A DNA stretch of 64,000 nt from Spiroplasma endosymbiont of Dioctria linearis (GCF_964030865.1 NZ_OZ034984.1:248001-312000), one strand, 5' to 3'; counted from the stretch's first letter, positions 8,943 through 20,762 are shown. Numbers and translations are program-made. The notes: generated from the letters alone by a model not told the origin.

Positions 8943-10031
8943 ATGAATTTATTATTAGGCTTTATTGCAAGCGTGGGATTAACTTCTCCAAGCGTTGCTA
9001 CTATAGCAAATAATAGCAACTTGAATAACATAATAGTACTAAATGAAAATGACCAAGAAAAGATAGTATTGACAAAAATAAAAACTAAAAACACTGTTAG
9101 TAATATGAATTGAACTACAGAATCAACAACTGAACAGGAAATTTCAGACTCTATAATAATGGATTTAATGTCATCAAATACTGACGATGAGATTATTTTA
9201 GCAGTTTTAATGGATGTTTTTTACTATCCAGAAAATTGAATAATGATTGGATTTCCAATTCCAGTACCTGAACCAAATACTAAAATCAATAGAAAATTAA
9301 AATTTATGGCTGGATTAGATAATCCTAGTTACACAGGATTTTTATTATTTGATGTAGATATAATTAATGAAGAAGAAAGTAAAGAATTAGAAAATGCTGT
9401 TAAAAGCAAAAATTTAGGAATTATAGAGAATCCAACTCAAGAAAAAGTTTTGAATAAGTTTTTCAAAGATAACTCTAATATACAAAGAACAGATGTTACT
9501 GTAAAAGAACTAAACTATAAGACTTTATTATTGGAAGCAAGTAGTACAAGTAAGTATATTGGTAGAGTATTAGTTACATATTACGCCAAAGTAAAATTAT
9601 ATGAAACTTGAGAGTCAGAAAAAATAGAAGTTGAAGCATATAATTCAACTCAAACTGATTCAAGACATTATCAAGTTGAATATAGACCAGAATTTGGAGT
9701 TGATTATTTTCAACAAAAATTTAAAAAAATGGATCTTACCTATTCAGGAGAATACAAAATAAAGAATTATAATGAAGATAACTGAACTAATGTAAAGCAA
9801 ACTACAGAGTCTATGAGTTTATCAAATGGTATGACAAATGATTTATGAAATGATGGATATTTTGGAAGTGTTAATTGAAATACTACTAAAGCTTGAACTT
9901 CAATAAAAATGGAAAATAATGTTATAACCATAAATTTTGATATTGAAGTTAAGGCTTATGCTAGTTGAATGAACGCTTATTGATCAAGAGCAGGAGCACA
10001 ATTGAATATTAAAAATATTGAATTTAGCTAG
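8943..10031 (+). CDS. Predicted secreted protein
   Basis: 362 residues with eight or more TGA-coded Trp. The N-terminus (MNLLLGFIASVGLTSPSVAT) looks like the local lipoprotein signal but lacks the lipobox Cys, so the product may be released or stay membrane-anchored by its uncleaved helix. The rest is rich in Asn, Thr, Tyr and Trp with alternating strand patterns; no catalytic motif recognised. The next gene starts 3 bases after the stop, implying translational coupling and a joint role. Function unknown. Confidence 0.7.
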
Positions 10032-10034
10032 AGT

Positions 10035-11219
10035 ATGAAAAAAATATTCTTATTACTTAGTATAAATTCAATATTATTTCCATCTCTATATACAATATCT
10101 TGTTCTTCATTTTATCCCTATTCAGGGGGTGAGGCACCACTACTAAAAGATTTTACTTTAATAAATTATTCAATAAATAAATATAATAGTCCAGATGAAG
10201 AAAGAAATTTTATATCTTTCTTAAGAACAGGCGGAACAGCTTATAATAATGAGTTTAGTATGGGTGGTGTATCTGAAATTACTTATAAAGATCCAGAAAC
10301 TATGAAGGCTAGAGCAACAAATGAACATTTAGTTCATATTAAAGAAATTGAAAAATTTAATTATGATGTTTATAAATTTGAATTATCTATTTATACTTCT
10401 CAAATAGGTGGAAAATTTTTGTGAGTTGAATCAAGGCAATTTGAAGTGAAAATGATTTATGATCTAGAAAACTCAGAAGCTAAAAAAATTGTGAAAAATT
10501 ATCAATTTTTCATAAAAGATTTCATTGGTATAAATATTCTAACAATAACTTATAAAAAGTTTTTTGATAGTTTTGAGTTATATATAAAGGATCTAGCAAG
10601 TGAGTACTTTTTAAATAAATTTAAAACAGATTTTGATATTCTAAATACTTCAATTGATAATATAAATTTATGAGATAGGTATGGAGAAATAATAAGAAAT
10701 ACATCTAATGAAAAATATATTTACTTAAAAGATGATGATTATTTTTATTTGAAAAGTTTAGATTTTAAAAAAGAGAATGAGATAAATAATAACTCAAGAT
10801 TTTGAGGTAACCTTTATTTTAGTAAGTATCCTGGGGAGCCAGAAATCCCACCAGAACCAAATATTATAGATGTTAGTGATGTTGTTATTAAAGATATTGA
10901 GTCTTATAAACAAATTAATGTTTTATTCTTTATATTTAGACAAAAAACAATGCCACCTGATATAAGTAAAATAATATCTGATTCAATTAAAGAGCAGAAG
11001 CAAATTAATGATGCAAATATAAATTGAAAAGATAATCGAAACTTCTTTTTGTGTTTTGATAAGTATGGTAAGAATTATTTTTCTTCTGAAGAAGATATGC
11101 AAGCTTACTTTGATAGTGGTGAAACAGAGATAGAACTTTATTTAGGGATAAGCGAACATAATAATAACCCGGAATTAGTAGGCGAAATTCGAATTAATAT
11201 TAACTGTGATAAGAAGTAA
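10035..11219 (+). CDS. Lipoprotein, coupled to preceding secreted protein
   Basis: 394 residues. Signal peptide with lipobox YTISC (Cys23) predicts a lipid-anchored external protein. ATG is 3 bases after the upstream TAG and no strong ribosome site lies before it, so translation probably depends on the upstream gene. A Pro-rich linker (GEPEIPPEPN) near residue 275 separates an N-terminal part from a C-terminal beta-rich domain. No known family recognised. Ends at a clear terminator. May form a surface pair with the protein before it. Confidence 0.75.
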
Positions 11220-11247
11220 AGATAAGTATTAGTACTTATCTTTTTTT
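11218..11247 (+). terminator. Rho-independent terminator
   Basis: AAAGATAAGTA and TACTTATCTTT arms around TTAG, then T-run; it overlaps the lipoprotein stop codon. Confidence 0.9.
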
Positions 11248-11565
11248 AATTAATTTTATTTCTCTTAAAATTTACTTTGTATCAAACTAAAAAATATTTA
11301 AAATACGAATTAAAGGCATAAGAGTTATAATAATATGAGTAATAAATAGCAGAGGATACTTTTTAAAAATAAAAATTTATTTTATTAAAATTAATACTAT
11401 TTATTTATAATAAGAAGTAATTAAATACCTTTGAATATTAAAATATAATTTACATGTTCTAAAATTAATACTAGTATTAATAGTCTTATTCAGCTGTTAA
11501 AATTGAATATGTAATTATAAAGAACATATCAACATAATAATTGAATACGAAAGGAATATTATAAA
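11248..11565. promoter_or_regulatory. Intergenic region with 18-bp palindrome
   Basis: No gene seen. ATTAATACTAGTATTAAT at 11464-11481 is a perfect palindrome about 85 bp before the next start and is a candidate operator. AGAACAT (11520) repeats ATGTTCT (11453) in inverted form around it. Confidence 0.5.
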
Positions 11566-12603
11566 ATGAAAAATTTATTTTTTATTAAAACTATCTTTAA
11601 TATTAGAAATAAAAAAACAGAGATTGCTTTTAAGAAAAAAAATTTTTTAAATTTAGATTTATCTAATGATAATGAAATAGTTAATTTTTATTCCTTAGAA
11701 CAAAGTTATAAATTTATAAAAGAAATTGGACCAAGAGGTGGAATAAAGAGATATACAATAAAAGAATCTAATAAAATAAATCCTTTCATTGAAAATTTAG
11801 AGTTTAATAAGTTTAATAATTTGAATGAATATAGTTCATATCAAATAGATAAAAGAAAGCAAGCTAAAGATTTAGATCAAAAACTGGAAAAGGAAAATAA
11901 AAAGGGTGGTTTTATCCTTTTAACATCAATAATAAGTTTTTTACTTATATTTTTATTTGGCATTTCATTAATGATAAATCTTTCTAATGATAAACCTATG
12001 AACAATTTTTTACTTGTTATGCTGACACTTTCTTTTATAGTATGTTTATCATTTCTTATTTGATATTGTCTCTTATTAAATTATTTACGTAATTTATTTC
12101 ATAATTTTTATTGTAATATTGAAATAATAAATAAAGAAACATACTTTAATTTAAAGTATAAAGTACTTGATAAAAATAATAATTCTTTAGATAATTTTTT
12201 TAATATAAAAAGAGGAATTAGTTTTAATAATATAAAAAATGGCTTATATCAAAATAGTAATCAAGGTATTTATGGAATAAAAATTATAAATGATAATCAA
12301 AAAGATACTTATAAAATTCCAATCTATATTGGTCAAGCAAATAATATTTTTAGTAGGTGAAAACAACATATTAATAGTATAGAAAAAGTTTTCTATCAGA
12401 ATAGACAAGATTTAGAACTAAAATATGAAAAAATAGTTGAATATGTAAAACACTATGACTTAAAATTAGAAAATATTTACTTCTTTATTTTAGAAGAAAA
12501 CTTATCACAGATAAGTTGAACAAGAGAGGAATTAAAGCAGTTAGAAACTAATTGAATAAAGGATACAAACTCTGGTTCAAGAGGCTTTAATGCTATTAGA
12601 TAG
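11566..12603 (+). CDS. Membrane-anchored GIY-YIG nuclease-like protein
   Basis: 345 residues. Residues 1-110 are a Lys/Asn-rich cytoplasmic-type domain; two hydrophobic helices follow at about 113-136 and 146-172; the C-terminal third is a GIY-YIG domain. All key positions are visible: GIY 234-236, YIG 254-256, Arg264 and His268 in FSRWKQH, the metal-binding Glu327 in LETNWI, and Asn342. GIY-YIG enzymes cut DNA at one strand per active site. Joining one to a two-helix membrane anchor is unusual; a role at the cell surface, for example against entering DNA or in nucleotide scavenging, is only inference. GAAAGGA lies before ATG. Confidence 0.75.
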
Positions 12604-12791
12604 ACTTTTTGCACATAAAACTTTAAACTTTTATGACTTTTTTATGTTTTTTTTGCTACTATATAAGTGTTGCAATATGCAACACTCAAACAATTTAAAA
12701 GTTTAAATTATTACTGATGGATAAATAGTTCCTGATGTGTAAGTATAACTTATTCCAGCTCCTCTCAAAGAAAGAAAAAGAGGAAATAAAT
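12604..12791. promoter_or_regulatory. Terminator-like hairpin and inverted repeat
   Basis: CATAAAA/TTTTATG hairpin near 12614-12635 followed by T-runs probably ends the GIY-YIG gene. AGTGTTGCA (12666-12674) and TGCAACACT (12678-12686) form a 9-bp inverted repeat with a 3-base centre, a candidate operator for the DUF2130 gene. Confidence 0.5.
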
Positions 12792-14063
12792 ATGAAAAAA
12801 TTACTAATAACTTGTTCAAATTGTAATCAAGAAATTGATTTAATGCAATTAGAAACTAGAGATAGTGAAAGTATCAATGAGTTTAAAAAGCACTTAGAAG
12901 AAGAGTTAACAAAAGCAATTGAAACTCAAATTACACAAAGACTGCAAAAAACTTACAGTCTTGAACTAGATTCTTATAAAAAAGATTTGGAACTTCAAAA
13001 TGAAAAGACCATTTCTGCTTTAAGAAACAATATTGATACATTAAATACAAGTATTGAAACTATTAAACTTAATAATCAAAGAGATTTAAAGGAATTAGAA
13101 GCAAATTTAAAAGCGAAATTCTTGGAAGAAAAACAAGTTGAAGTTACAACTTTAATGAATAAAATTCAAAAATTGGAAGCTGAAGCAAATTCCATAGATC
13201 AATTACATGAACAAAAAGTGGAAAAACTAAAATTAGAATTAGAAAGTAACTTTAATTTGCAAAAAGCACAATGAGAAGCTAAAACAAATCAAGCTCTTTT
13301 AGAAGTGGAAAAAATTGAAAGTGAAAACAAATTAATATTAAATCAAAAAGAGCTGGAGCTTAAAACTAAATATGAAGAAATTATTTCTTTAAAAGAAAAA
13401 GAAATAACTGATTTAAAAGTTGCTAATGCAACAAATAGAATTTTAAACAACAAAACAAAAGGTGAAAATTGAGAGAACGAAGTAGAGTTAGAATTAAGAA
13501 AATTAGCTTCTTTAACAGGAGATGAAATAAATAAAATTACAAGAACAGGTACTAAAGCTGACTTTTTACAAATAGTAAGAGAGAAAGAATTGGATCTTGG
13601 AAAAATAGTTTTTGAGTGTAAAAATGGTGAATGAAAAGATAGTTGAGAGCCAAAATTAACAGAGGATATGGCAAAAGAAGGGGCTAACTATGCTGTACTT
13701 GTTGCAACAAGTACAAATGAAAAATTTAAAGTACCATTCTTAGTTTCACAAAAAAACAAAAATATTTTAATTGCAGATCCTGATAGTTTTGTCTTTGTGT
13801 CTTCAATGGTAAGAAAATTAATTTTAATTGAATCAAATTTAAGAGGCAAATCTGATAATAATGAAGCATTTGATAAATTTAATTTATGAAAACTTAAATC
13901 ATTTGAAACATTTAAAGGCATTATACAAAAGTCAATTGAAGGAATTGAAGCAGATGAAAGAACAATTGTAAATAAAGTTGAAGATATTAAAAAAAATCGT
14001 GAAAAATTATGAAGAAATTGACAGACGCTAATGCTAGATTTCTTAGAAAATTTTAGTGTTTAA
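12792..14063 (+). CDS. DUF2130 family protein, PD-(D/E)XK-like
   Basis: 423 residues. N-terminal TCSNC (Cys8, Cys11), then a long coiled coil (about 25-215, Glu/Lys/Leu heptads), then the DUF2130 domain: ENWENEVE, TKADFLQIV, GKIVFECKNGEWKDSW, and a conserved ANYAVLVATS part. Asp257, Glu275 and Lys277 fit a PD-(D/E)XK nuclease-type active site, which is how this family has been modelled; a substrate is not known. ATG 12792 is preceded by AGAGGA, preferred to a TTG/ATG further up. Its neighbours on both sides are nuclease-like or defence genes. Confidence 0.8.
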
Positions 14064-14099
14064 AAAGTATAATATGAAAGTATAAAAGGGGTAATAAAA

Positions 14100-16313
14100 A
14101 TGAATTTTAAATTTTATAAAAATTATGGTAATAAAGAGTTTTACGAAAAAATCATTACAGTTGAAGAAAATATTAACTCTAAAAAATATCCATTTCCAGT
14201 AGAAATTAGAAAGCTTTTAGAATTATTTATTGACTATGAATTTAGTAATGTAGAAAATATAAAAACTGTTGGTTCTAAAATAAAATATATAGTTGACAAT
14301 AAGCAAGCAAGTATTTCAATTACAAATAAAATATCAAAACTAAATGAGATTGTAAAGCCTTTTGCTCATTCAGGTTCTGATTTTAGTGATGTCAAATTTG
14401 ATCAAAAAAAGGATATGCTTAATAAAATGCATGAGATAATTACAGATTATAAAGAGGTTTATGATGAAGAATTTAAGGAAAGCTTTTATACAGATGAAAA
14501 TAAGATGTATTTTGAAAAAAAATATTCTAAAAAATATTTTCAACAACTTTTAGATGAAAAAGAATTAAAGGATTCTGAATGTTTTGAATTATTTTCTTCA
14601 AAATACTTAATGAAATTGGACGAATTAGAATATGAACAAAGAGTGGTTGGCGGTAAAAACGATGGAGGTATTAATATATTTTTTATTGATGATGAAAATT
14701 ATTCAATAAATATAGCCCAATGTAGATATGTAAGTTCTATTACAAAAGAAGATATAGAGTCTAGTATTGATAAAATAATTAATACAATTAATTGTTTTAA
14801 TGAAAATAGATACAATGACAAAAAAGATGAAATTAAAAGTATTGGATCAAATTGATTGAATTATTTAGAAGAGAACAACTCAATTAGTGTATCATTTATA
14901 ACATCTGCTAAAATTGAATTTGAAATTTCAACTATACTTAGCAAATACAAAAAGCAAATACAAAAAAAATTGGGCAATGAAATAAAAGTAAATTTTAGTA
15001 TAATTTGTGAAAAGGAAATAGAAGAAATATTAAAAAATGATGCATTAAAGGCTGGAGTTAAGGAATGCAAATTAGAATTAGTAGATAAAGATTCATATAT
15101 TGAAATAAAAACAGAGAACTATTCCGATGTCTTGCTGGCAGTTATCACTGGTGAGTCTTTGAGAAAAGTATATGAATCACAGTCAAGAGAAGGTCAAATA
15201 TTTGAAAAAAATGTAAGAGGATATATTAAAAATGGAAAAATAGATAGTGGTATTAAAAATACACTTAAAGATAATCCAGAAAAATTTCTTATTTTAAATA
15301 ATGGTTTAACTATAATTGCAAAGAATATTAATAGAGATGGTAGACATTTAAAATTTGATGAATTATTTATCGTTAATGGAGGACAAACAACTTCCCTTAT
15401 AGGAGATTCTTCAATTAACTCATCAATAAAAGAAGTTAAAGTTTTTGTAAAAATAATTGATAATAGTAATGAAAATATAATTGAAGAAATCTCTGAAGCC
15501 TCAAATAATCAAAAACCAATTAAACCTATTGACTTAATTGCAAATAATAGAAATGTTAAAAAATTTCATGACTTAATCAATTCAAAAAAATCAAAATATA
15601 GACTTATATACAAAAGAGCTGATAGACTAAATCAAGAAGCTAAAAGAATGAATAAAAAAATTGTAAAAACTGAAGACTTAATGAAATTATATTTTTCATT
15701 TATTGAGCAAAAGCCTGGTACAGCAAGAAGTGGATTTAAAAATCAAATAACTAAAGATAACTCTGATGTTATTTTTAGAAAATTCAACTCTACTAAGGGT
15801 AATGGATATGATTTTTTTCTAGATTTAATGTATTTAGAGGAAATATATGAACATAATTTTAAAAAATGAAAAACTTCAAATGATAAAGATGAATTAAATA
15901 AAGGAAAAGACTTAAATGAATTTGAGTTCTTAAAAAATGGTAAAAATGCCACTGTAGCTTTAATTGGAGCTATGGTATATTATATTACTTGTTTTAATAA
16001 GAATGTAAAACCAAACATTGAAAGTTATCAAAATCAAAGATCAAAAATTTTATTATCTTCATTTATAAAAAAATCTGAATTTGAAAATAAATCAGATAAG
16101 GATGATAAATTTATTACACTAATAAATTTAATTGCCCAAGAAAGTGCTAGTGTAATTAAAAACTCAGGTATGATCACAACTAATTTTCTAAAAACAGATG
16201 CAAATTATTCAAAACTATTCGATGAAATAATACTAAATTTTGGATCAAGAAATGTAACATTAGTAGAACAAAATTGTAAAGAATTATTAACAGGAATGAA
16301 ATTTAAAAAATAA
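14100..16313 (+). CDS. AIPR-family abortive infection protein
   Basis: 737 residues. The AIPR core is clear: FEKNVRGYI (371-376), IKNTLKDNPEKFLILNNGLTI with the NNG motif at 400-402, and FIVNGGQTTSLI (424-431). AIPR proteins are linked to phage resistance (Lactococcus Abi type). An upstream domain near residues 184-208 (GGKNDGGINIF then INIAQCR) resembles Mrr-like PD-(D/E)XK nucleases with D-G-G-I and Q-x-R in place of Q-x-K. AAGGGG precedes ATG. It is a single gene following DUF2130 by 36 bases, perhaps co-transcribed. The frame is intact through several TGA Trp codons. Confidence 0.85.
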
Positions 16314-16375
16314 TTAATGAGCTAGAATATAATTGCTTGAATTTTAATATTCTACACTATTTTAATTTTTCTCTA

Positions 16376-16650
16376 TTATAGTATTTTTAAAATTGTTATT
16401 TTAGATATTATTTTTAAAAAATTTAAATCATAATATAGAAATGCTTTAATTATGAAAACTTTAAATATATCTAGTATATTTTCATTAAAGGTATTATTTC
16501 CTAAAATATTAGAACTCAGAAAAAAATCGTCTATTCAAGAATAACTTATTCTATTAATTTGATTTAAATCTGATTTTTTTCATGAATCTTTATTTAATTT
16601 TGATAAATGCGGATAAAGTGACTTATTAATTTTTGGGTATATAATTACTT
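16376..16650 (-). pseudogene. C-terminal fragment of an unknown gene beside an IS scar
   Basis: On the minus strand a frame of about 90 codons (two TGA as Trp) reads through KSLYPHLSKLNKDSWKKSDL and SYSWIDDFFLSSNI to TAA at 16378. Upstream it runs into sequence (about 16636-16672) that resembles a decayed end of the neighbouring IS. No start or family is recognisable. Probably a gene truncated by insertion. The rest of 16314-16695 holds nothing I can support. Confidence 0.35.
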
Positions 16651-16695
16651 ATTACTCATAAATTTTAACAATTAAATAATCTAAAAGATCTAGAT

Positions 16696-18153
16696 AATAA
16701 GCGATTATGTCCCAAAATACAAGATTTATCTAATAAGTAGATCTTGTATTTTTTCTTTTTCTATCAAAAAAATATCAGTTAGTTGCTTTCCAAGGAGAGT
16801 CAATTTTGGGCACTTTAGTAGTTTCAAATTCTTCATTAGATAGTGGTTTAATACTTCCATGTAAGCGTTCATATTAAACTTGAATAAGATTGTAAATGTC
16901 ATTTCCAATTAGTGCATAATACTTTTTATTTATCGTTTTCATAACTATTACTTTTAACTTTGACTTAAAGTAAATTGGAGTAAAGGCCTTACAAATAAAT
17001 TACTTAGTTTTTTTAAAACTGATACTATGACCATTATCAATAATTCTTTCACTTCGATAAGAGAAAACAATATTTTCATCTTGATCAAATTTTCTAGTTA
17101 CTGATTCTAATTGGTCTAAAGGAATTGAAAAATCTTGATTGTATTCTTGAATAAGGTGGGGTAAATATTTATATAACTGCTCAATATTTTTTAAATCTAA
17201 GGGTCTAATTATTTGAGGTCATATTCTTTGCAATGTTCCAAAAGTTCTTTCGACTAATGCTTTTTCTTGAGGGATTGACATTGTTTTTGTATTTACTCCT
17301 AAAGAGTGAAAAATAAATTGCAATTGAGTATTCGAAACACTATCACCAAAATGGCCACAATTATTTTTACTACTAAAAATATCTCAATTATTACTAACAT
17401 TTAATTTTGGTAAACCATAATGTTTAAGGGTTTTTTTATAGATATTATAATAACTTTCAGTAGTTTCTTGCTCACTAAAATAACCTGCCAAAATCCTTTT
17501 ACTAGCTTTATCAATTACAATATGCAAATGACATTTTAAGTTCTTAATTCATTGATCATTTGAAGCATCAGTTTCATAGATTTCTTCAAATTTTACAATT
17601 TTCTTTTGCGTAGGAGGGGGGTTGCTTGTTATAATTAATTTTAAAAGATACTCGCTTGTTAATTTTTCTTGGTTTGGAACCTTTAAATTTTTACGAATAT
17701 CTTTTTTTTGTTTTTCTGTTGAGAGTCTCAATTAAAATATTTTCTTCTATTAATATGTGTCCAATTGCAGAGTAACTTATTTTCTTTTTTCAAGTTAGTT
17801 CTCAATAATGTTTAATACTAAAGTCATAATATTTAGTTTGAGGTAATTTAATTATTTCATCTTTAAATAATTGTTAAATTTTATTTAAAGGTATTTTATT
17901 GGTATTTTTATGAATAAAATCTTTTGCTCCAATCTCTTGATATTCTTTAAGGTTTCGTCTTGTATGTCTAACACTATAACCTAATTTATAGGCTGTATTT
18001 TTAATAGAGTTTTTCTTAAAGAAAATTGCTTCATTAATCTTAGTTTTTCTTGTTTCATGGTATTTAATAGTAGTCCTTTAATAAAACCTCCATTTATTGA
18101 TTATAAAGTAGGACAAAGTCGCCTGTTAATATGTAGGGACATAATCGCTTATT
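16696..18153 (-). mobile_element. ISNCY/IS1202-like element, copy A (dead)
   Basis: 1,458 bp between inverted repeats AATAAGCGATTATGTCCC (16696-16713) and its complement (18136-18153). Same length as copy B. Its transposase start is mutated, there is a 1-base deletion near 18010, and a Trp TGA is TAA near 17001, so it cannot make transposase alone. Confidence 0.85.
16728..18079 (-). pseudogene. ISNCY transposase, inactivated copy
   Basis: Matches the intact transposase of copy B along its length but with ATG changed at 18079, one base lost in the helix-turn-helix part, and several nonsense changes, including TAA for Trp in the segment that reads SFKKTKWFI in copy B. DDE-type residues around ETDASN and SDN are still visible in pieces. 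It keeps its natural TAG at 16729-16731, which copy B has lost. Confidence 0.8.
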
Positions 18154-18154
18154 A

Positions 18155-19579
18155 CTATATATTTTTAAACTCTAAAATAGAAATTTGTAGATAAGAAGCG
18201 ATTATGTCCCAAAATACAAGATTTATGTAATAAATAGATCTTGTATTTTTTCTTTTTCTATCAAAAAAATATCAGTTAGTTGCTTTCCAAGGAGATTCAA
18301 TTTTGGGCACTTTAGTAGTTTCAAATTCTTCATTAGATAGTGTTTTAATACTTCCATGTAAGCGTTCGTCTTCAACTTGAATAAGATTGTAAATGTCATT
18401 TCCAATTAGTGCATAATACTTTTTATTTATCGTTTCCATAACCATTACTTTTAACTTTGGCTTAAAGTAAATTGGAGTAAAGCCCTTACAAATAAATCAC
18501 TTAGTTTTTTTAAAACTGATACTATGACCATTATCAATAATTCTTTCACTTCGATAAGAGAATACAATATCTTCATCTTGATCAAATTTTCTAGTTACTG
18601 ATTCTAATTGGTCTAAAGGTATTGAAAAATCTTGGTTGTATTCCTGAATAAGATGGGGTAAATAATTATTTAACTGCTCAATATTTTTTAAATCTAAGAG
18701 TCTAATTATTTGAGGTCATCTTCTTTGCAGTGTTCCAAAAGTTCTTTCGACTAATGCCTTTTCTTGAGGGATTGACGTTGTTTTTGTATTTACTCCTAAA
18801 GAGTGAAAAATAAACTGCAATTGTGTATTTGAGACACTATCACCAAAATGGTCACGATTATTTTTACTACTAAAAACATTTCGATTATCACTAACATTTA
18901 ATTTTGGTAAACCATAATGTTTGAAGGCTTTTTTATAGATATTATAATAACTTTCAGTAGTTTCTTGCTCACTGAAATAGCCTGCTAAAATCCTTTTACT
19001 AGCTTTATCAATTACAATATGCAAATGACATTTTAAGTTCTTAATTCATTGATGATTTGAAGCATCAGTTTCGTAGATTTCTCCAAACTTTACAATTTTC
19101 TTTTGCGTAGGATGGGGTTTGCTTGTTATAATTGAATTTGAAAGATACTTGCGTGTTAAATTTTCTTGGTTGGTGGCCTTTAAATTTTTACGAATATCTT
19201 TTTTTGTTTTTCTGTTAAGAGTATCAATTAAAACATTTTCTTCTATTAATATGTGCCTAATTGCAGAGTAACTTATTTTCTTTTTTCAAGTTAGTTCTCA
19301 ATAATGCTTAATACTAAAGTCATAATATTTTGTTTGAAACAATTCAATTATTTCATCTTTAAATAACTGTGGTATTTTATTTATAGGTATTTTATTTGTA
19401 TTTTTATGAATAAAAGCTTTTGCTCCAATTTCTTGATATTCTTTAAGTTTTCTTCTTGTGTGTCTAACACTATAACCTAATTTATAGGCTGTATTTTTAA
19501 TAGACTCTTTTCTTAAAGATAATTGTTTAATTAATCTTAGTTGTTCTTGTTTCATGGTATTTAATAGTAGTCCTTTCAT
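18155..19579 (-). CDS. ISNCY/IS1202-like transposase, intact
   Basis: 474 residues. N-terminal helix-turn-helix (SIKNTAYKLGYSVRHTRRKL), then an RNase H-like DDE core: ETDASNHQW, HIVIDKASKRILAGYF-SEQETTESYY, KLNVSDNR, and SIPQEKALVERTFGTLQRR carrying the final Glu. This order is typical of the IS1202 group of ISNCY. GGAGG stands 4 bases before ATG 19579. The stop that ends the protein in copy A is changed to a sense codon here (TAC at the equivalent place), so translation runs through the inverted repeat and stops at 18155 outside the element, adding about 25 residues. Confidence 0.85.
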
Positions 19580-19650
19580 AAAACCTCCATTTATTGATTA
19601 TAAAGGAGGACAAAGTCGCTTGTTAATATGTAGGGACATAATCGCTTATT
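18193..19650 (-). mobile_element. ISNCY/IS1202-like element, copy B
   Basis: 1,458 bp with ends AAGAAGCGATTATGTCCC (18193-18210) and GGGACATAATCGCTTATT (19633-19650). It sits 39 bp from copy A in the same orientation. Fragments of its right end also occur at 43814-43897 and 46085-46168. Confidence 0.88.
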
Positions 19651-19744
19651 ACTCATAAATTATTTTTTAAGTTAAAGTAGTAAATATAAAACTGACTAAA
19701 TATTTGTGTTAAAATATTTTTTAGATATCTATGGAGGAATAATT

Positions 19745-20761
19745 ATGGAGTACATAGGTTCTAAAAAAAGACTGTGAAAGTTTATTGAAAAATTAATTTA
19801 TCCTTATATTAAAGATATTAATAGTGTTTGTGACTTATTTTCTGGAACTGGAGTTGTAGCATATAATTTTAAAATAAAATTGGAAAAAAAAATTATAGCA
19901 AATGATATTCAATTTTATAGTTATGTACAACTTAAGGCTATATTAAATAATGGTAAAAATTTAAAATATTTAAATTATGGAGGATTAGAAAAATTTATTA
20001 ATAAGTTAAACTCATTAAAGTTTAAAGAAGGTTATTTTTATAAAAATTATTGCCCATCAGATTTAAATGAATTTAATAGAATGTTTTTTACTATTGATAA
20101 TGCTAAAAAAATAGATGCAATTAGAATTTATATAGAAAAAATTTATAAGAATAATAAAATTAATGAAACCGAATATTTTTATGCATTATTTTTATTATTA
20201 AACTCAGTAGATAAATGTTCAAATACTGCTGTTGTTTTTGAGGCTTATCTTAAAAAATTTAAAAATAGCGCTATTAAACCTATTGAAATTAAAACTTATG
20301 AAAATATTAAATTTAATAGTATTACATATAAAGTTTATAATCAAGATGCACTAAAATTAATAAAAAAAATAAAAGGAGATTTACTTTACTTAGATCCACC
20401 TTATAATTCAAGGCAATACTCGCGAAATTATCATATTTTGGAAACTCTTGTAAAATATGATAATCCTAAAATAAAGGGTAAAGCTGGAGTAAGAATTGAT
20501 TCCTTTATATCAGGTTTATCTCAGAAAAGAACAGCACTTTTGAATATGGAAGAAATTGTTAAAGAGGCAAAATTTAAATATATTTTAATAAGTTATAGTA
20601 ATGAAGGAATAATTGATTTTAATTTATTTATAGAAATGTTAGAAAAGTATGGATCACTTTCAATTACAGAAATTGATTATTCAAGGTTTAAATCAAATAT
20701 AATAAATACAAAAGCAAAGAGAGTTACAGAGTATCTAATTTTATTAAAAAAGGAGAATTAA
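19745..20761 (+). CDS. D12-class DNA adenine methyltransferase
   Basis: 338 residues. Transfers a methyl group from AdoMet to adenine N6 in DNA. Motif I is DLFSGTG (Phe32-Gly36), preceded by the family start MEYIGSKKRL; motif IV is DPPYNSRQYSRNYH (Asp217-Tyr220). Start ATG has GGAGG 9 bases upstream. The next gene starts 1 base after the stop and looks like a nuclease, so the two form a probable type II restriction-modification pair. Recognition sequence cannot be told from sequence alone. AT-rich and UGA-using like its neighbours. Confidence 0.87.
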
Positions 20762-20762
20762 T

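Noticed and set aside
13688-13921. Minus-strand frame opposite DUF2130
   Set aside because: Shadow of the real gene; no start signal or family.
16696-19650. Composite transposon formed by two ISNCY copies
   Set aside because: Only 39 bp lie between the copies and no cargo gene is present; it is a tandem insertion.
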